A DNA stretch of 64,000 bases. Source: Prorocentrum cordatum (Eukaryota > Sar > Dinophyceae > Prorocentrales > Prorocentraceae). Shown one piece after another: positions 37,932-48,629 of this stretch; within the stretch, counting starts at the first letter, position 1; each line of letters begins with the position of its first letter. The stretch is taken from contig CAUYUJ010015500.1 of assembly GCA_963575745.1 (NCBI GenBank), forward strand, positions 125,248-189,247. The letters run 5' to 3'. The translations under genes were made by a program, and so were the position numbers. The notes below the pieces were generated by a model. It was not told the DNA's origin. It was given only the letters and a program-made list of their open reading frames with translations, and ran no database searches.

Positions 37932-39180
37932 CTATGCATGAAGTGGTGCGGAACACCCAAGCTCGAGAGAGGAGGAGGAGTTAGGTAGGAGATCTGGGCG
38001 GCGGCAGCCGGCCTCACGCACTATGAAACCGATCGTCGTGTGGTCTCGACGGTGGTCCATCTTGTCGTACTTCTGGATATTCTCGATGCCCGACTCGCTG
38101 ATGGCGAAAGGCTGGTCATGGATACGCCGAGCAGTTTCCACTTTTGTTACTATCTCCATGTCAACCTTCCCGGTCGTCAGCAACTTCATCATCTGCTTGA
38201 AACTCCTGGCTTTGTCAAGGCATCGGCTATCATGCCCTCCGTCGGAATATGGGTGGTTCCATCTCGTACGTGTCGTGATGCGCTCTTCGCGCAGTGCCAT
38301 CATTGGAAGCATCTGCTGCTTGTCCTGTGGTACTCATTGGAGACCGGTTACCAGCTCGAGCACGTCATTGCAATCAGTAAGGTCTTCTAAAGGCATCTCA
38401 TAGGATCCATTCTCATTTATCTGCATCATATCCTTGATCCGCGCATGTTGAGGAATGTCCTGGTCCATCTGCATCTCGATGATCCTCAGCGCCATCATCT
38501 GTGCAGTGCTCACCACACTCAGAGCGCAGTTCGTCTCGCCCATGGATGTCGAATGAGCCACCTTCTTCGCCTTGTTCGATCGGATCATTGCCATCGGATG
38601 GCACTCACCACTCAGGCACCTTGTCCATGATGATGTCCGTCTTGGTATCCAGCTCGAGAGAGGCGTCGTGAGTGGAAAGAACTGCTTTGCCTTCTTGAGG
38701 ATGTACGCTCGTCTTGCTAGTATGATTCGCGTCGCCGATCGCTCGCACGACATATGGTGCACGCAGTCGAGGAAAGTGGAGTCCCAAGAGCTGGTTGTCC
38801 GACTGAGCATTCTTCAGCACCGCGCTGGCGCGCTTCAAGTGCATGACCTTTGGGACGCTCTTGAACCCGTGCAGCTGAGCAATCTCTGTCAGGATGTGAA
38901 CGTTGCACTGGCAGTGGAACAGCATGCTGGTCAAGACGCTTTTGAGTCCAAGCGCATACTGAGCTGAAACCCGCCACCCATCGTCTAACGTTGGGATCTC
39001 GCACGGCTTGATGTTCTTGAGATGGTCGATCTGCTGCATCATGATGCTGTCATTTGCCAACAGTTTGTGCTGAGCTCCATTGTGAGTGAAGGACAGTTTT
39101 TGCCGCTGGTTTGCTCCGAACTCGCTCTTAAGTGTATTCAGGTAAACTTCCCTGACCGTGGTGCATGATGATTTCATGTC
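37932..39180 (-). pseudogene. Ty1/copia retrotransposon remnant: RT C-terminal part and RNase H
   Basis: Reads on the minus strand in pieces. 39,177-38,607: FGANQRQKLSFTHNGAQ (end of the RT palm), then VLTSMLFHCQCNVHILTEIA and LKRASAVLKNAQSDNQLLGL (thumb/connection), then RAIGDANHTSKTSVHPQEGK (RNase H strand with catalytic Asp). After a frameshift near 38,610: KAKKVAHSTSMGETNCALSV (RNase H STSxxET with catalytic Glu) and PLEDLTDCNDVLELVTGLQ (third acidic site, TDCND). An in-frame TGA follows at about 38,333, then VPQDKQQMLPMMALREERI. A pair of compensating frameshifts around 38,200 hides TEGMIADALTKA, and KARSFKQMMKLLTTG follows. The motif order and spacing identify the copia RVT_2/RNase H module. 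At least one stop and several frameshifts make it dead. No LTR was recognised. Confidence 0.9.
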
Positions 39181-40864
39181 TCTAGATCAATGGCTCAACC
39201 CATCAAATGACAAACTTTGAATACACGCCTTGGATATATCTCAATATTCAAGATCTGCTCCAGGCTGATGCTGTGCCATGCTTACCAAGAGTTTTCGAAT
39301 TATCCTGGGAGCTGTACTAGAGTGTCGCTGTATCTGAGGTTTCTGTGAGTCAAGAATCCGCGACCACATAATCGTCATTTGACCTCCCATCTCTGCTTCT
39401 TGTTGTTGTGCTTCCATCTTCGAAGGAGCGTGTTCTACTGCTGCTGGCGGAAAACCGGGGGGGGGGGCACTGGGGTTCCCAACCCGTCCCCCCCCCTCGG
39501 GGGGGCTCACTACCGTTTCGAACCCCCCCCTCCCCCCCCCCAGGCCATCATGAAAAGGGGGGGGTCACTACCGGTTCGAACACCCCCCCTTGCCGCCAGC
39601 AAACGATTCCCGCTCCTCGGGACAGTGGGACAGTGGCGGGGACACTGGGACATTGGTGGGGACGGTGGTGGTGGGGACAGTGGTTTGGGGACAGTGGGAC
39701 AGTGGTGGGGACAGTGGGGACAGTGGGACAGTGGTGTGGACGGTGGTGGTGGGGACAGTGGTGAGGGGACAGTGGGATAGTGGTGGGGACACTGGGACAG
39801 TGGTGGGGACGGTAGTGGTGGGGACAGTGGTGAGGGCGGTGGTGAGGACGGTGGCGGGACAATGGGACAGTGGTACAGTGGGGAGCGTGGTGGGGATAGT
39901 GGGGGCAGTGGGGACAGTGGAGGGGACAGTGGGGACAGTGGTACGACACAGTGGGACAGTTGTGGGGACAGTTGGACAGTGGTGGGGACACCGGGGACAG
40001 TGGGACAGTGGTGGGTACAGCGGGGACAATGGGGAGAGTCGGACCGTGGTGGGGACAGTGGCGGGGACAGTGGTGACAGTGACACACTTGTGGGGGCACT
40101 GGTGGGGACAGTGGGACAATGGTGGGAACAGTGGGGACAGTGGGACGTTGGGGGGGACAGTGGGACAATGGTGGGGATGGTGGTGGTGGGGATAGTGGTG
40201 TGGGGACAGTGGGACAGTGGTGGGGACAGTGGGGACAGTGGTGGGGACGGTGGTGCTGAGGACGAAGTGGTGGGGACTGTGGTGGCATAATGGGACAGTG
40301 GTACGGCTGGGTGGGGACAGTGGGGACAGTGGTGGGAACAGTGGGACAGCTCAGTGGGACAGCGGCGGGGACAGTGAGACAGTGGTGGGGACACCGGGGA
40401 CAGTGGGACAGTGGTGGGGACACTGGGGACAGTGGGGAGAGTGGGACCGTGGTGGGAACAGTGGTGGGGACAGTGGGGACAGTGCGACATTGGTGGGGGC
40501 ACTGGTGGGGACAGTGGTGGGAACGGTGGGAACGGTGGGGACAGTGGGACAGTGGTGGTGGGGACGGTGGTGCTGGGGACAGCGTTGAGGGCGGTGGTGG
40601 GGACTGTGGTGGGGAGTCGTTTGCTGGCGGTGAGCGGGGGGTGGGGGGGGGGGCCTGGAACCGGTAGTGACCCCCCCGGTTTGTTCTGGAGGGGGGAGGG
40701 AGGGGGGATGGGGCTCGGTTTTCCAGAGGGGGGGAGGGGTTAGGGGGAAGGGGGTTTTGCCTGGGGAAGGGAGGGGGGGGTTCGAGCATGGGTGGGATTT
40801 TCGGAGGGGGGGGACCCTCGGGTTCCAGAGGAAGCGGGGGGGGAATTTTCCATAGTAAAGCGGC
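39181..40864. repeat. GGGACAGTGG minisatellite with inverted flanking arms, inside the copia wreck
   Basis: 39,615-40,610 is a loose tandem of GGGGACAGTGGGACAGTGG with GTGGTGGGGACGG variants. It is bounded by inverted arms. Left 39,556-39,614: GGGGTCACTACCGGTTCGAA, then TGCCGCCAGCAAACGATTCC. Right 40,611-40,679: GGAGTCGTTTGCTGGCGG, then GGAACCGGTAGTGACCCCCC. Homopolymer G/C runs lie outside both arms. The block replaces the RT catalytic core, of which no trace was seen. Confidence 0.85.
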
Positions 40865-41388
40865 GGTGGATCACGCCCTCTACCATCTTCGAACCCAGGC
40901 GGCATCTATGATGTTCTTATATTTCAGATTCTTTGTTGCAGCGCGCGCCAAGACGGATTGATCCACGAATGCCGTCATCTCAGATCGATATTTTTCTCGA
41001 CCAGGTCCCAGTACTCGTAGATATCCTGCTCACTCAGGTTGCCAGCTGCCTGGGCTGCATAAATAACCGCCTCGCCAGTCTGAAGGTCGAACAGGAAACA
41101 TAGATCCTGCCTCCGTGGCCCGGGTCTAACTCATGCTGCTTGAGTTTGGTCCCATGGTAGCTCCATCTCGCCGGTGTCGTGCCCCGGCTCGGTTTTGCTG
41201 GTGAAGTAGTTCGCTTGTCGCTGCTGCTCAATCACCATCGTCATGGTTTCTGAAAGGTACGACTCTTTTATCTCATTGATGCACATCTCGTCGTCCGCCA
41301 GGAGTTCCATCTTATTCAAAGCAGTGCTGCGTCTGGCGAAGAAGTCTCCATCATCACTTGCTGGAGCGATGGGCTGTGGCATGCCCAT
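40865..41388 (-). pseudogene. Ty1/copia remnant: region before and at the start of RT
   Basis: Minus strand from 41,388: KMELLADDEMCINEIKESYL, ELPWDQTQAA, an in-frame stop, then QTGEAVIYAAQAAGNLSEQD and IYEYWDLVEKNIDL. A frameshift follows at about 40,981, then MTAFVDQSVLARAATKNLKY and KNIIDAAWVRRW, where the block breaks off. IIDAAWVRRW is the short segment that opens the copia RT domain. Orientation and order agree with the 37.9-39.2 kb piece, so both belong to one element split by the minisatellite. Confidence 0.82.
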
Positions 41389-41559
41389 CTGCGCGGGAAG
41401 ATCGATGGGAGCAGGCTGTCCTCGAGGGGGCCGAGGACGGTGAGGAGTGCCAGGAAGGCGACGGGGGCGCTCTCGCCTGGCTCCGTCGCCGTGGCCGAGG
41501 ACCAGGCGATGCGGGCCCCGGCGAGGATCGAGGGCCTCGGCTTGGGCGACGCCGACCTG

Positions 41560-41880
41560 CTACTCCAAGGGCGCCCTCGAGGGCGCGAAGTTGTTTGCGC
41601 TTCGCGCTTCGCGCTTGGGCTCCGATTCCTCCTCCTCCTCCTCCTCCTTCTCCTCCTCCTCCTCCTCCTCCTCCTCCTCCTCCTCCTCTCCCCTGGGAGG
41701 CGAGAGAGCGAAGCTGTCCGCTTTCCTCCTCATTCCTCCTCATCCTCATAACTTCGCGCGAGAGCGCGAAGTTATCTTCGCACTGCGCGCTGCGCGCAGC
41801 GCGAGAGCGCGACGTTGGGAGCCCCTCGCTCTCGCACGCGCGGGCGCAGCGCGTCTCCTGGCTGGCTCCCGGGCCGTGGG
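41560..41880. repeat. TCC array with GCGCGAAGTT hairpins
   Basis: 41,625-41,693 is (TCC)n. 41,748-41,777 is a near-perfect hairpin, ATAACTTCGCGC with GCGCGAAGTTAT. GGGCGCGAAGTTGTTTGCGC lies before the array, so arms of one foldback may surround it. Confidence 0.65.
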
Positions 41881-42165
41881 CGGCGACGGGGCTCCCCGAG
41901 GGCAGCAATCCGGAGGGCAGCCATCGGGAGGGCAGCAGTCCCGTCAGGCAGTCAGGAGGGCAGCAGTCAGGAGGGCAGCAGTCAGGAGGGCAGCAGTCAG
42001 GAGGGCAGCAGTCAGGAGGGCAACAATCAGGAGGGCAACAATCGGGAGGGCAACAATCGGGAGGGCAACAATCAGGAGGGCCACAATCAGGAGGGCCACA
42101 ATCAAACGGGGTTCCGGAGGGCAACAGTCAGGAGGGCAGCAGTCCCTTCAAGCAAGGGCGACGCG
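41880..42165. repeat. CAGGAGGGCAGCAGT 15-bp tandem repeat
   Basis: About 18 units of AGGAGGGCAGCAGTC with CAACAATC, CCACAATC and CAGCCATC variants grouped in the middle. As 15 is a multiple of 3, all frames stay open. The minus frame reads (CCPPD)n and one plus frame (SGGQQ)n. Whether any is translated is unknown. Confidence 0.92.
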
Positions 42166-42169
42166 GTCC

Positions 42170-42373
42170 GCCTGCGCTTCCTCGGCGCATCGCGCCGCCG
42201 CCGAAGACGCAGGTGGTGCGAGCGGCTCGTGGGGAGCGGCGGCCCTCGGCGATGGTGGGGCCGACCTGCCCGCGAGCGTCGCGGACGCCGTTAGCTTCGT
42301 GGACTCGGCCGCGGGCGGCGCGGAAGAAGAAGAAGAAGAAGAAGAAGAAGAAGAAGAAGAAGAAGAGGAATAA
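42170..42373 (+). CDS. Candidate 3'-terminal exon ending in poly-Glu
   Basis: Reads ACASSAHRAAAEDAGGASGS, then WGAAALGDGGADLPASVADA, then VSFVDSAAGGA followed by a run of Glu (GAA/GAG) and TAA at 42,371. The VADAVSFVDSAAGG segment is protein-like with G/C third positions. The 5' border is not fixed. The frame is open upstream through the 15-bp repeat, where it reads Arg/Ala-rich. The poly-Glu is partly microsatellite. No family recognised. Confidence 0.35.
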   Translation, partial: ACASSAHRAAAEDAGGASGSWGAAALGDGGADLPASVADAVSFVDSAAGGAEEEEEEEEEEEEEEEE

Positions 42374-42535
42374 GAAGAAAAAAGATAATACGAATAAGGA
42401 TAATAATAAGGATAATCATAATAAGGATAATAATACTCCTGATTATTAGATTCATAATACTAGCAATACGAATACTATTCTCATAATACTGATACGAGTA
42501 CAACGAATAATAAGAAGAAGAAGCGCAGCGGCAGG
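42374..42535. other. AT-rich ATAAGGATAAT low-complexity spacer
   Basis: Short AATAAGGATAATAATA-type repeats. Possible 3' flank of the preceding candidate. No termination signal can be assigned. Confidence 0.5.
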
Positions 42536-42659
42536 AGCGCCTCAGGCGCTGCGATGCCGCGGCCCCGACGGCGGGCGCGCGGGCGGAGGTCGTCGAGCCC
42601 TTCTTCCCCGTCTCCCCCCCTGGCCGGTGCACCGCGGCGCGGCGCGCGGCGCGGGAGAG

Positions 42660-42800
42660 CAGATTGACCCCTCCCTCCCTCCCTCCCTGCCTCCCTCCCT
42701 CCCTCCCTCCCTCCCTCCCCCTCCTCCTCCTGCTCCTCCTCCACCTCCTCCACCTCCTCCTCCTGCTCCTCCTGCTCCTGCTGCTCCTCCTCCTCCATGG
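42660..42800. repeat. CCTCCCT and CTCCTCCTG tracts
   Basis: (CCCT)n then (CTC)n with CTG, about 140 bp, pyrimidine-rich. Confidence 0.9.
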
Positions 42801-43278
42801 CCGCGACGGGGGGGTCGTCTGGGACAGGCCCAGTGCACGCATCAAGGGCGGGGTCGGTGGTGGAGATGCAGGACTGGCGGTGCTTCCGGAAGCCTGCCGA
42901 GGGCGAAGCCTGATGCTCGGGTGCAGGCGGACCGTGGCTCCACTGCTGAGGAGCGATCGTGGGGGCACTCGGCGGCGTAGCCTGAGCCTGAGGAGGATCT
43001 CATGGGTGCCTGCAGCGCTGCTTGTGAGAGAGCGGGGATGCACTCATCGACGGCAGTGCGTTTCGCTGGCTGGGGCGTGGGCCGAAGTGCCCCGGGTCCG
43101 CGCGCGGGCGTCCAGAGGGCCGGCGCTGCCGTGGTTTGCGCCCCACCTCCGCGGGTGCGAGCTTCGGTGCTCGCGTCGCGCCGGGGCCTTCGGGGGGGCC
43201 CCTGGGCTCCTGGGTTCCGGGGGCCGTGGCAGGCCCCGGTGGCCGCGTCCTGGGCCCTTCGCGGGGGGGGGGCTTGTA
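42801..43278. other. Unassigned GC-rich sequence
   Basis: No convincing exon or element. Frames are open on both strands. Confidence 0.35.
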
Positions 43279-43443
43279 TGATGGGCCTGCTTTCCGCCAC
43301 CACCACAAGTTGGAGGGGGGAAGGAGGAGGAGGAGGACGAGGAGGAGGAGGAGGACGAGGAGGAGGAGGAGAACGAGGAGGAGGAGGAGGACCCCCTCCC
43401 CCTCCAACTTATGGTGGTGGTGGTGGTGGACAACAGGCCCATC
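43279..43443. mobile_element. IR-L copy 2 with GGA array as its loop
   Basis: TGATGGGCCTGCTTTCCGCC, then ACCACCACAAGTTGGAGGGGG, on the left. CCCTCCAACTTATGGTGGTG, then ACAACAGGCCCATCA, on the right. The loop is (GGA)n with GACGAGG interruptions. Related to 29,233-29,409. Confidence 0.85.
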
Positions 43444-43555
43444 ACTGTAGAGGCGATCTGGCGCCCATCGGGTTGGGTACTGAATGTTTCTTTCGCGCCA
43501 CGATTGGTAGCGTAGTCTCGGCTTGCTGCTGGACGTGGCCCGCAGGGTGTCCGAC

Positions 43556-46505
43556 GCGCACGCACACACGCACACACTACACAACTACACGACTACACAC
43601 TACACACGACACGCCACACACGCACTTTTTTGGCCTCGCGGCCCAGCGCGCAGCGATTGCGCAGCAGCGCGCACACACACACACACTTACACACACTTAC
43701 GTACACACACTTACACACACCCTCACACAAACTTACACACACTTACACACACACACGTACGCACGCACGCGCGCGCAGGCACACGCGCAGGCACACGCGC
43801 GGGCACACGCGTAGGCACACGCGCAGGCACATGCGCAGGCACATGCGCAGGCACACGCACACGCACACGCACACGCACACGCACCCGCACATGCGCAGGC
43901 ACATGCGCAGGCACACGCACACGCACACGCACACGCACACGCACCCGCACACTAACACACGCACACGCACGTACACACACACCAACACACCAACACACCA
44001 ACACACCAACACACCAACACACTCACACACACTAACACACCAACACACCAACACACCAACACACCAACACACCAACACACAACACACCAACACACCAACA
44101 CACCAACACACCAGCACACCAACACACCAACACACCAACACACCAACACACCATTAGACCAACACACCAACACACCAACACACCAACACACCAACACACC
44201 AACACACCAACACACCACCACACCAACACACCAACACACCAACACACCAACACACCAACACACCAACACACCAACACACTCACACACACCAACACACCAA
44301 CACACACACACCAACACACCAACACACCAACACACCAACACACCAACAGACCAACAGACCAACACACCAGCACACCAGCACACCAACACACCAACATTCC
44401 AACACTCCAACACACCAACACACCAACACACCAACACACTGAAACACCAACGCACCAACACACCAACACACCAACACACCAACACACCAACGCACCAACA
44501 CACCAGTACGCCAAGACGCCGACACACCAACACGCCAACACACCAACACACCAACACACCAACACACCAACACACCAACACCCCAGCACACCAACACACC
44601 AACACAACAGCACACCAGCACACCAACATACCACACCAACACACCAGCACACCAGCACACCAGCACACCAACACACGAACACACCAACACACCAACACAC
44701 CAGCACACCAACACGCACAACTCACAACACACACAACACACAACACACAACACACACAACATACACACAACACAGACCACACAGCACACAACACACACAT
44801 CACACAACACACAGCGCACAACACACAACACACAACACACACAACACGCACAACACACAACACACACACCACAACAACACACAACATACACAACACACAA
44901 CACACAACACACATACCACACAGCACACACAACACACACAACACACAACACACACAACAGACACCACACAGCACGCACAACACACATAACACACAGCACA
45001 CCAGCACACACACCACACAACACACAACACGCACAACACGACACACAACACACAACACACAGCACACAACACACAACATACACACACTACACACAACACA
45101 CACCACACCACACACAACACACAACATACACACAACACACACAGCACACACAGCACACAACACAACACACGACACACACAACACACAACACACACAACAC
45201 ACACCACACAACACACAACACACACCACACGCAACACACAACACACACACAACACACAAAGCATAACACACACAGCACACACACAACACGCACAACACAC
45301 AGCAGGCAAGACACACACACGACACACAACACACACAACACACAGCACACACAACACGCGCAACACACACAACACACACCACACAACACACACAACACAC
45401 AACAGACAATACACACAACACAACACACACAACACACAACACACCCCACACACACCACACACACCACACACACCATGCACACAACACACACCACCACACC
45501 AACACACACAGCACACCAACACACCAACACACCAACACACCAACACACCAACACACCAACACACCAGCACGCCAACTCGCCAACACACCATCACGCCAAC
45601 ACACCAACACACCAACACAACAACACACCAACACCCCAGCACACCAACACACCAACACACCAGCACACCAGCACACCAACATACCACACCAACACACCAG
45701 CACACCAGCACACCAGCACACCAACACACCAACACACCAACACACCAACACACCAGCACACCAACACACCAACACACAACACACAACACACAACCTACAC
45801 ACAACACACACACAGCACACACAACACACAACACACAACACACGACACACACAACACACAACACACAACACACAATACACAACGCACAACACAAAACACA
45901 CACACACAACACACAACACACACAACACACACAAAGCATATCACACAGCACACACAACACACACAGAACACACAGAAAGCATAACACACAGCACACACAA
46001 CACACACAACACACACAACACACAACACACACAACAGACACCACACAGCACGCACAACACACATAACACACAGCACACCAGCACACACAACACACAACAC
46101 ACAACACGCACAACACGACACACAACACACAACACACAGCACACAACACACAACATACACACACTACACACAACACACACCACACCACACACAACACACA
46201 ACATACACACAACACACAGCAGACAACATACACACGACACACAACACACACAGCACTCACGACACACACACACACAACACGCGCAACACACACTTCATAC
46301 ACAACACAACACACACAACACACAACACACAATACACACAACACATCACACAGAACACACGCACAACACACACCACACGCCACACACACCACACACACCA
46401 CACACAACACACACAGCACACAACACACAACACACACACACCTCACACACCACACACACCACACACACACACCACACATACCACACACACACCACACACA
46501 CATCC
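43556..46505. repeat. CA-rich mega-array, ~3 kb (AACACACC 8-bp and ACACAAC motifs)
   Basis: Sub-blocks in order: (CA)n with TTA and GC breaks (43,556-43,970); AACACACC 8-bp units (43,980-44,700); degenerate ACACAACACACAGC (44,720-45,480); 8-bp units again (45,480-45,780); degenerate CA to 46,505. The second half repeats the order of the first, and many blocks are near-identical, so the array was itself duplicated. No stop codon arises on the minus strand for hundreds of codons because the motif lacks one. The Cys/Val/Leu frames there are artefacts. Confidence 0.97.
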
Positions 46506-46698
46506 TGCGCACGTTCTGGCATGACCCTGGGCACCTACGTGCCTTTTGTATGTGTGTAAATCGGAACGCCTTCGTTGAGAGCCCCCCGCCTCCCCCGCTT
46601 TCACGCGCGCCCCCGCCACCCCGAGGTTGCGCCGGCGCGGTGCCAGCCCCCCGACCACCGCACGGCCCAGCCCGGCCCGCCTGCACTGAGGCCGAGGA
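46506..46698. other. Spacer, nothing recognised
   Basis: Short GC-rich gap between the CA array and the GTC array. Confidence 0.4.
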
Positions 46699-47005
46699 TT
46701 GGCGCACGGTGACGTGCTCGTGGTCGGCGTCGTAGTCGTCGTCGTCGCGGTCGTCGTCGTCGTGTCCGCCGTCGTGGTCGTCGTTGTCATCGTCGCGGTC
46801 TTCGTCGTCGTCATCGTGGTTGTCGTGGTCACGGTCGTGTTCGTCGTCGTCGTCGTCTCGGTCGTCGCGATCGTTTCGGTCGCCGTCGTCGTCGTCGCCG
46901 TCGTCGTCGTCGTGGTCGCCGCCGCCGTCGTCGTGGTCGTGGTCGTGATCGTCGTCGCAGTCGTGGTGGTGGTGGTGGTCGTCGTCGTCGTGATCACGTT
47001 CGTCA
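46699..47005. repeat. GTC array
   Basis: (GTC)n / (GTG)n with GCG breaks, about 300 bp. Confidence 0.95.
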
Positions 47006-47084
47006 CGGCGGTTCGGGTCGGACGACATGGGAGGATGGGGAAGTTGGTGCGGCTGGTTTCCGCCCCGCCGTGGTGCGCTCTTTT

Positions 47085-47160
47085 TTGATGTATACATGGG
47101 CGCCTCCAACGCTGGGAGGCGCTGGGAAGAGCAGCAGCGTCAGCTGATCCCCCCCCCCTT
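47085..47160. repeat. Dispersed repeat R7, short copy
   Basis: GATGTATACATGGGCGCCTC, then CAACGCTGGGAGGCGCTGGG, GTCAGCTGATCCCCCCCC. See 26,090 and 52,850. Confidence 0.65.
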
Positions 47161-48029
47161 ACTACCTCCCCTTTCGTCCGACCCTCTCGTGGTCGTCGTC
47201 GCCGCCACAGCTGTCGTCTTCGCGGCCTCGTCCACGTCATCGTCCCCTCCTCCTCCTCCTCCTCCTTCTCCTCCTCTTTTGCCGTCCTCATCCACGTTCT
47301 TGTTCGCGTCGTTTACCCTGGCGTGGTCGCCCTTGTCTCCGTCACCGTCGTGGCGGCGGTGGTGGTTGCCGTCGTCGTCGGTGGCTCCGCTCCATGCCGC
47401 GCCCTCCTGGCATAGTGGCCAGCTTACAGCGCCGTTCTCAATACATGCTCCGCGTGCGGATAATGTATTAAACATGCAGGGATGCAGCATTAAAAACCAC
47501 GATGAGTTCATGCATACATTTATTCATAAATTAATACTGTATGAAAAATCTTATCTCTTGAAGAATCCTATGTATTAGAAACTGCCCTGTACTCTCTCAG
47601 GCCGCACGTGAAGTGAGCAGGAGCAGACGTGAGCCGAGCCAGCTCCCGCGGCCGCCGAGGCGCAGCCCCGCCGGGCTGCCTCGGCCGTGGCCCCGCCCGC
47701 CGCCCCGCCGCCCTGCACGGCTCCGCGGCGCGGGCCGCCGCCGGCGCCTGCCCCGGAGACCCTCGGCCGCGGGCCCCGCCGACCGGGGGCACCGACGGGG
47801 CCGCCTCCGCACGAGCAGCGCTTGTGATTCGCGTGGGCTCCTCTTGGCGTGAGACTGTGCGCGCACCACCGAATCTCAGCATCACCGTGTCCGCAGCCTC
47901 TGCAGCAGCTCCTCCAGGCGAGCCTGCGGTCTTGCGCAAAGGTGGGGTGATGGCAAGGGCGTGGGCAAGACCAGTGTCCATAGGCCCGAAGGAGCCCAGC
48001 TCCTCCGCCCCCTGTTCTCCATCTTGGCA
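47161..48029. other. Mixed stretch; weak coding potential at 47.6-48.0 kb
   Basis: 47,230-47,280 is a TCC tract. 47,440-47,580 is AT-rich and has ATTTATTCATAAATTAATAC. 47,600-48,020 is GC-rich with protein-like frames on both strands (minus: SPGGAAAEAADTVMLRFGG). Neither strand is favoured strongly enough to call. Confidence 0.4.
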
Positions 48030-48237
48030 TTAAGTCGGGCCTGTCCCCCATACAGGGGGATTTTCAATGAAACATAGAACATACCCCAAGAATAGTCCAA
48101 GTGAAACATAAAAGCTTCGACGAACAAAAACAGTCCAGGGACTATTCTTTGAGTATGTGTTGACCTCCTTGGGGTATTTTTTGGATACTTTTTATTTATC
48201 GTCGAAGATCCCCCTGTAGGGGGACACGACCGACATA
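48030..48237. mobile_element. IR-A copy 4, 9-bp TSD
   Basis: 208 bp, TTAAGTCGGGCCTGTCCCCC to GGGGGACACGACCGACATA. Flanks ATCTTGGCA (48,021-48,029) and ATTTTAGCA (48,238-48,246) agree at 7 of 9, both differences being transitions. Confidence 0.87.
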
Positions 48238-48629
48238 ATTTTAGCAGGTGGGCGTCTGGTCCTCGCTGAGAGGTCTTTGATGGGAGCGCGGAGCTCAAAA
48301 AAAAAATCCAGCTCCTCCAGCCGCCTCCTCTGCAGCATGCGCGGTCCGACGCCCGCGCTGCAGTGGCCGCAGTGGCTGCCTCGTTCAGCGGCGATGGCGT
48401 GGCCGCAGTGACCGTTCCCTTCCCGTGCGCTTCATGATGGACGCTTGGTGGCTTCGCGATGCTACTGCCTGCTGGCCCAGCGCCGCCACGGCCGCTGCAG
48501 GAGTTCCTCTGGCAGTGTAGCGGTAGCGACGGATGGCATCAGCCTCGTTGGCAGCACGACGACCTCTTCTGGCTGCCAGATGCGCGGGCAACACACACAC
48601 ACACAGCTTTACATCGACCCAGCAGTCGT

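Noticed and set aside
37676-39180. IR-D copy 1 as an LTR of the copia element
   Set aside because: It has inverted, not direct, ends, a near-identical copy at 51.8 kb with no copia nearby, and TA borders. It is an independent MITE next to the 3' side.
39200-40789. 330- to 413-codon Pro/His/Cys-rich minus frames, zinc-finger-like in appearance
   Set aside because: They are the complement of the GGGACAGTGG minisatellite. Cys and His spacing follows the repeat, not a zinc-finger pattern.
41354-42124. (CCPPD)n protein resembling a cysteine-rich structural protein
   Set aside because: Direct translation of a 15-bp tandem repeat on the minus strand. The plus strand is equally open and there is no signal peptide or partner exon.
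43952-47109. Very long minus-strand Cys/Val/Leu reading frames (660 and 769 codons) that look like membrane proteins
   Set aside because: They are translations of AACACACC and ACACAAC arrays in which no stop codon can arise. The composition is fixed by the DNA motif.
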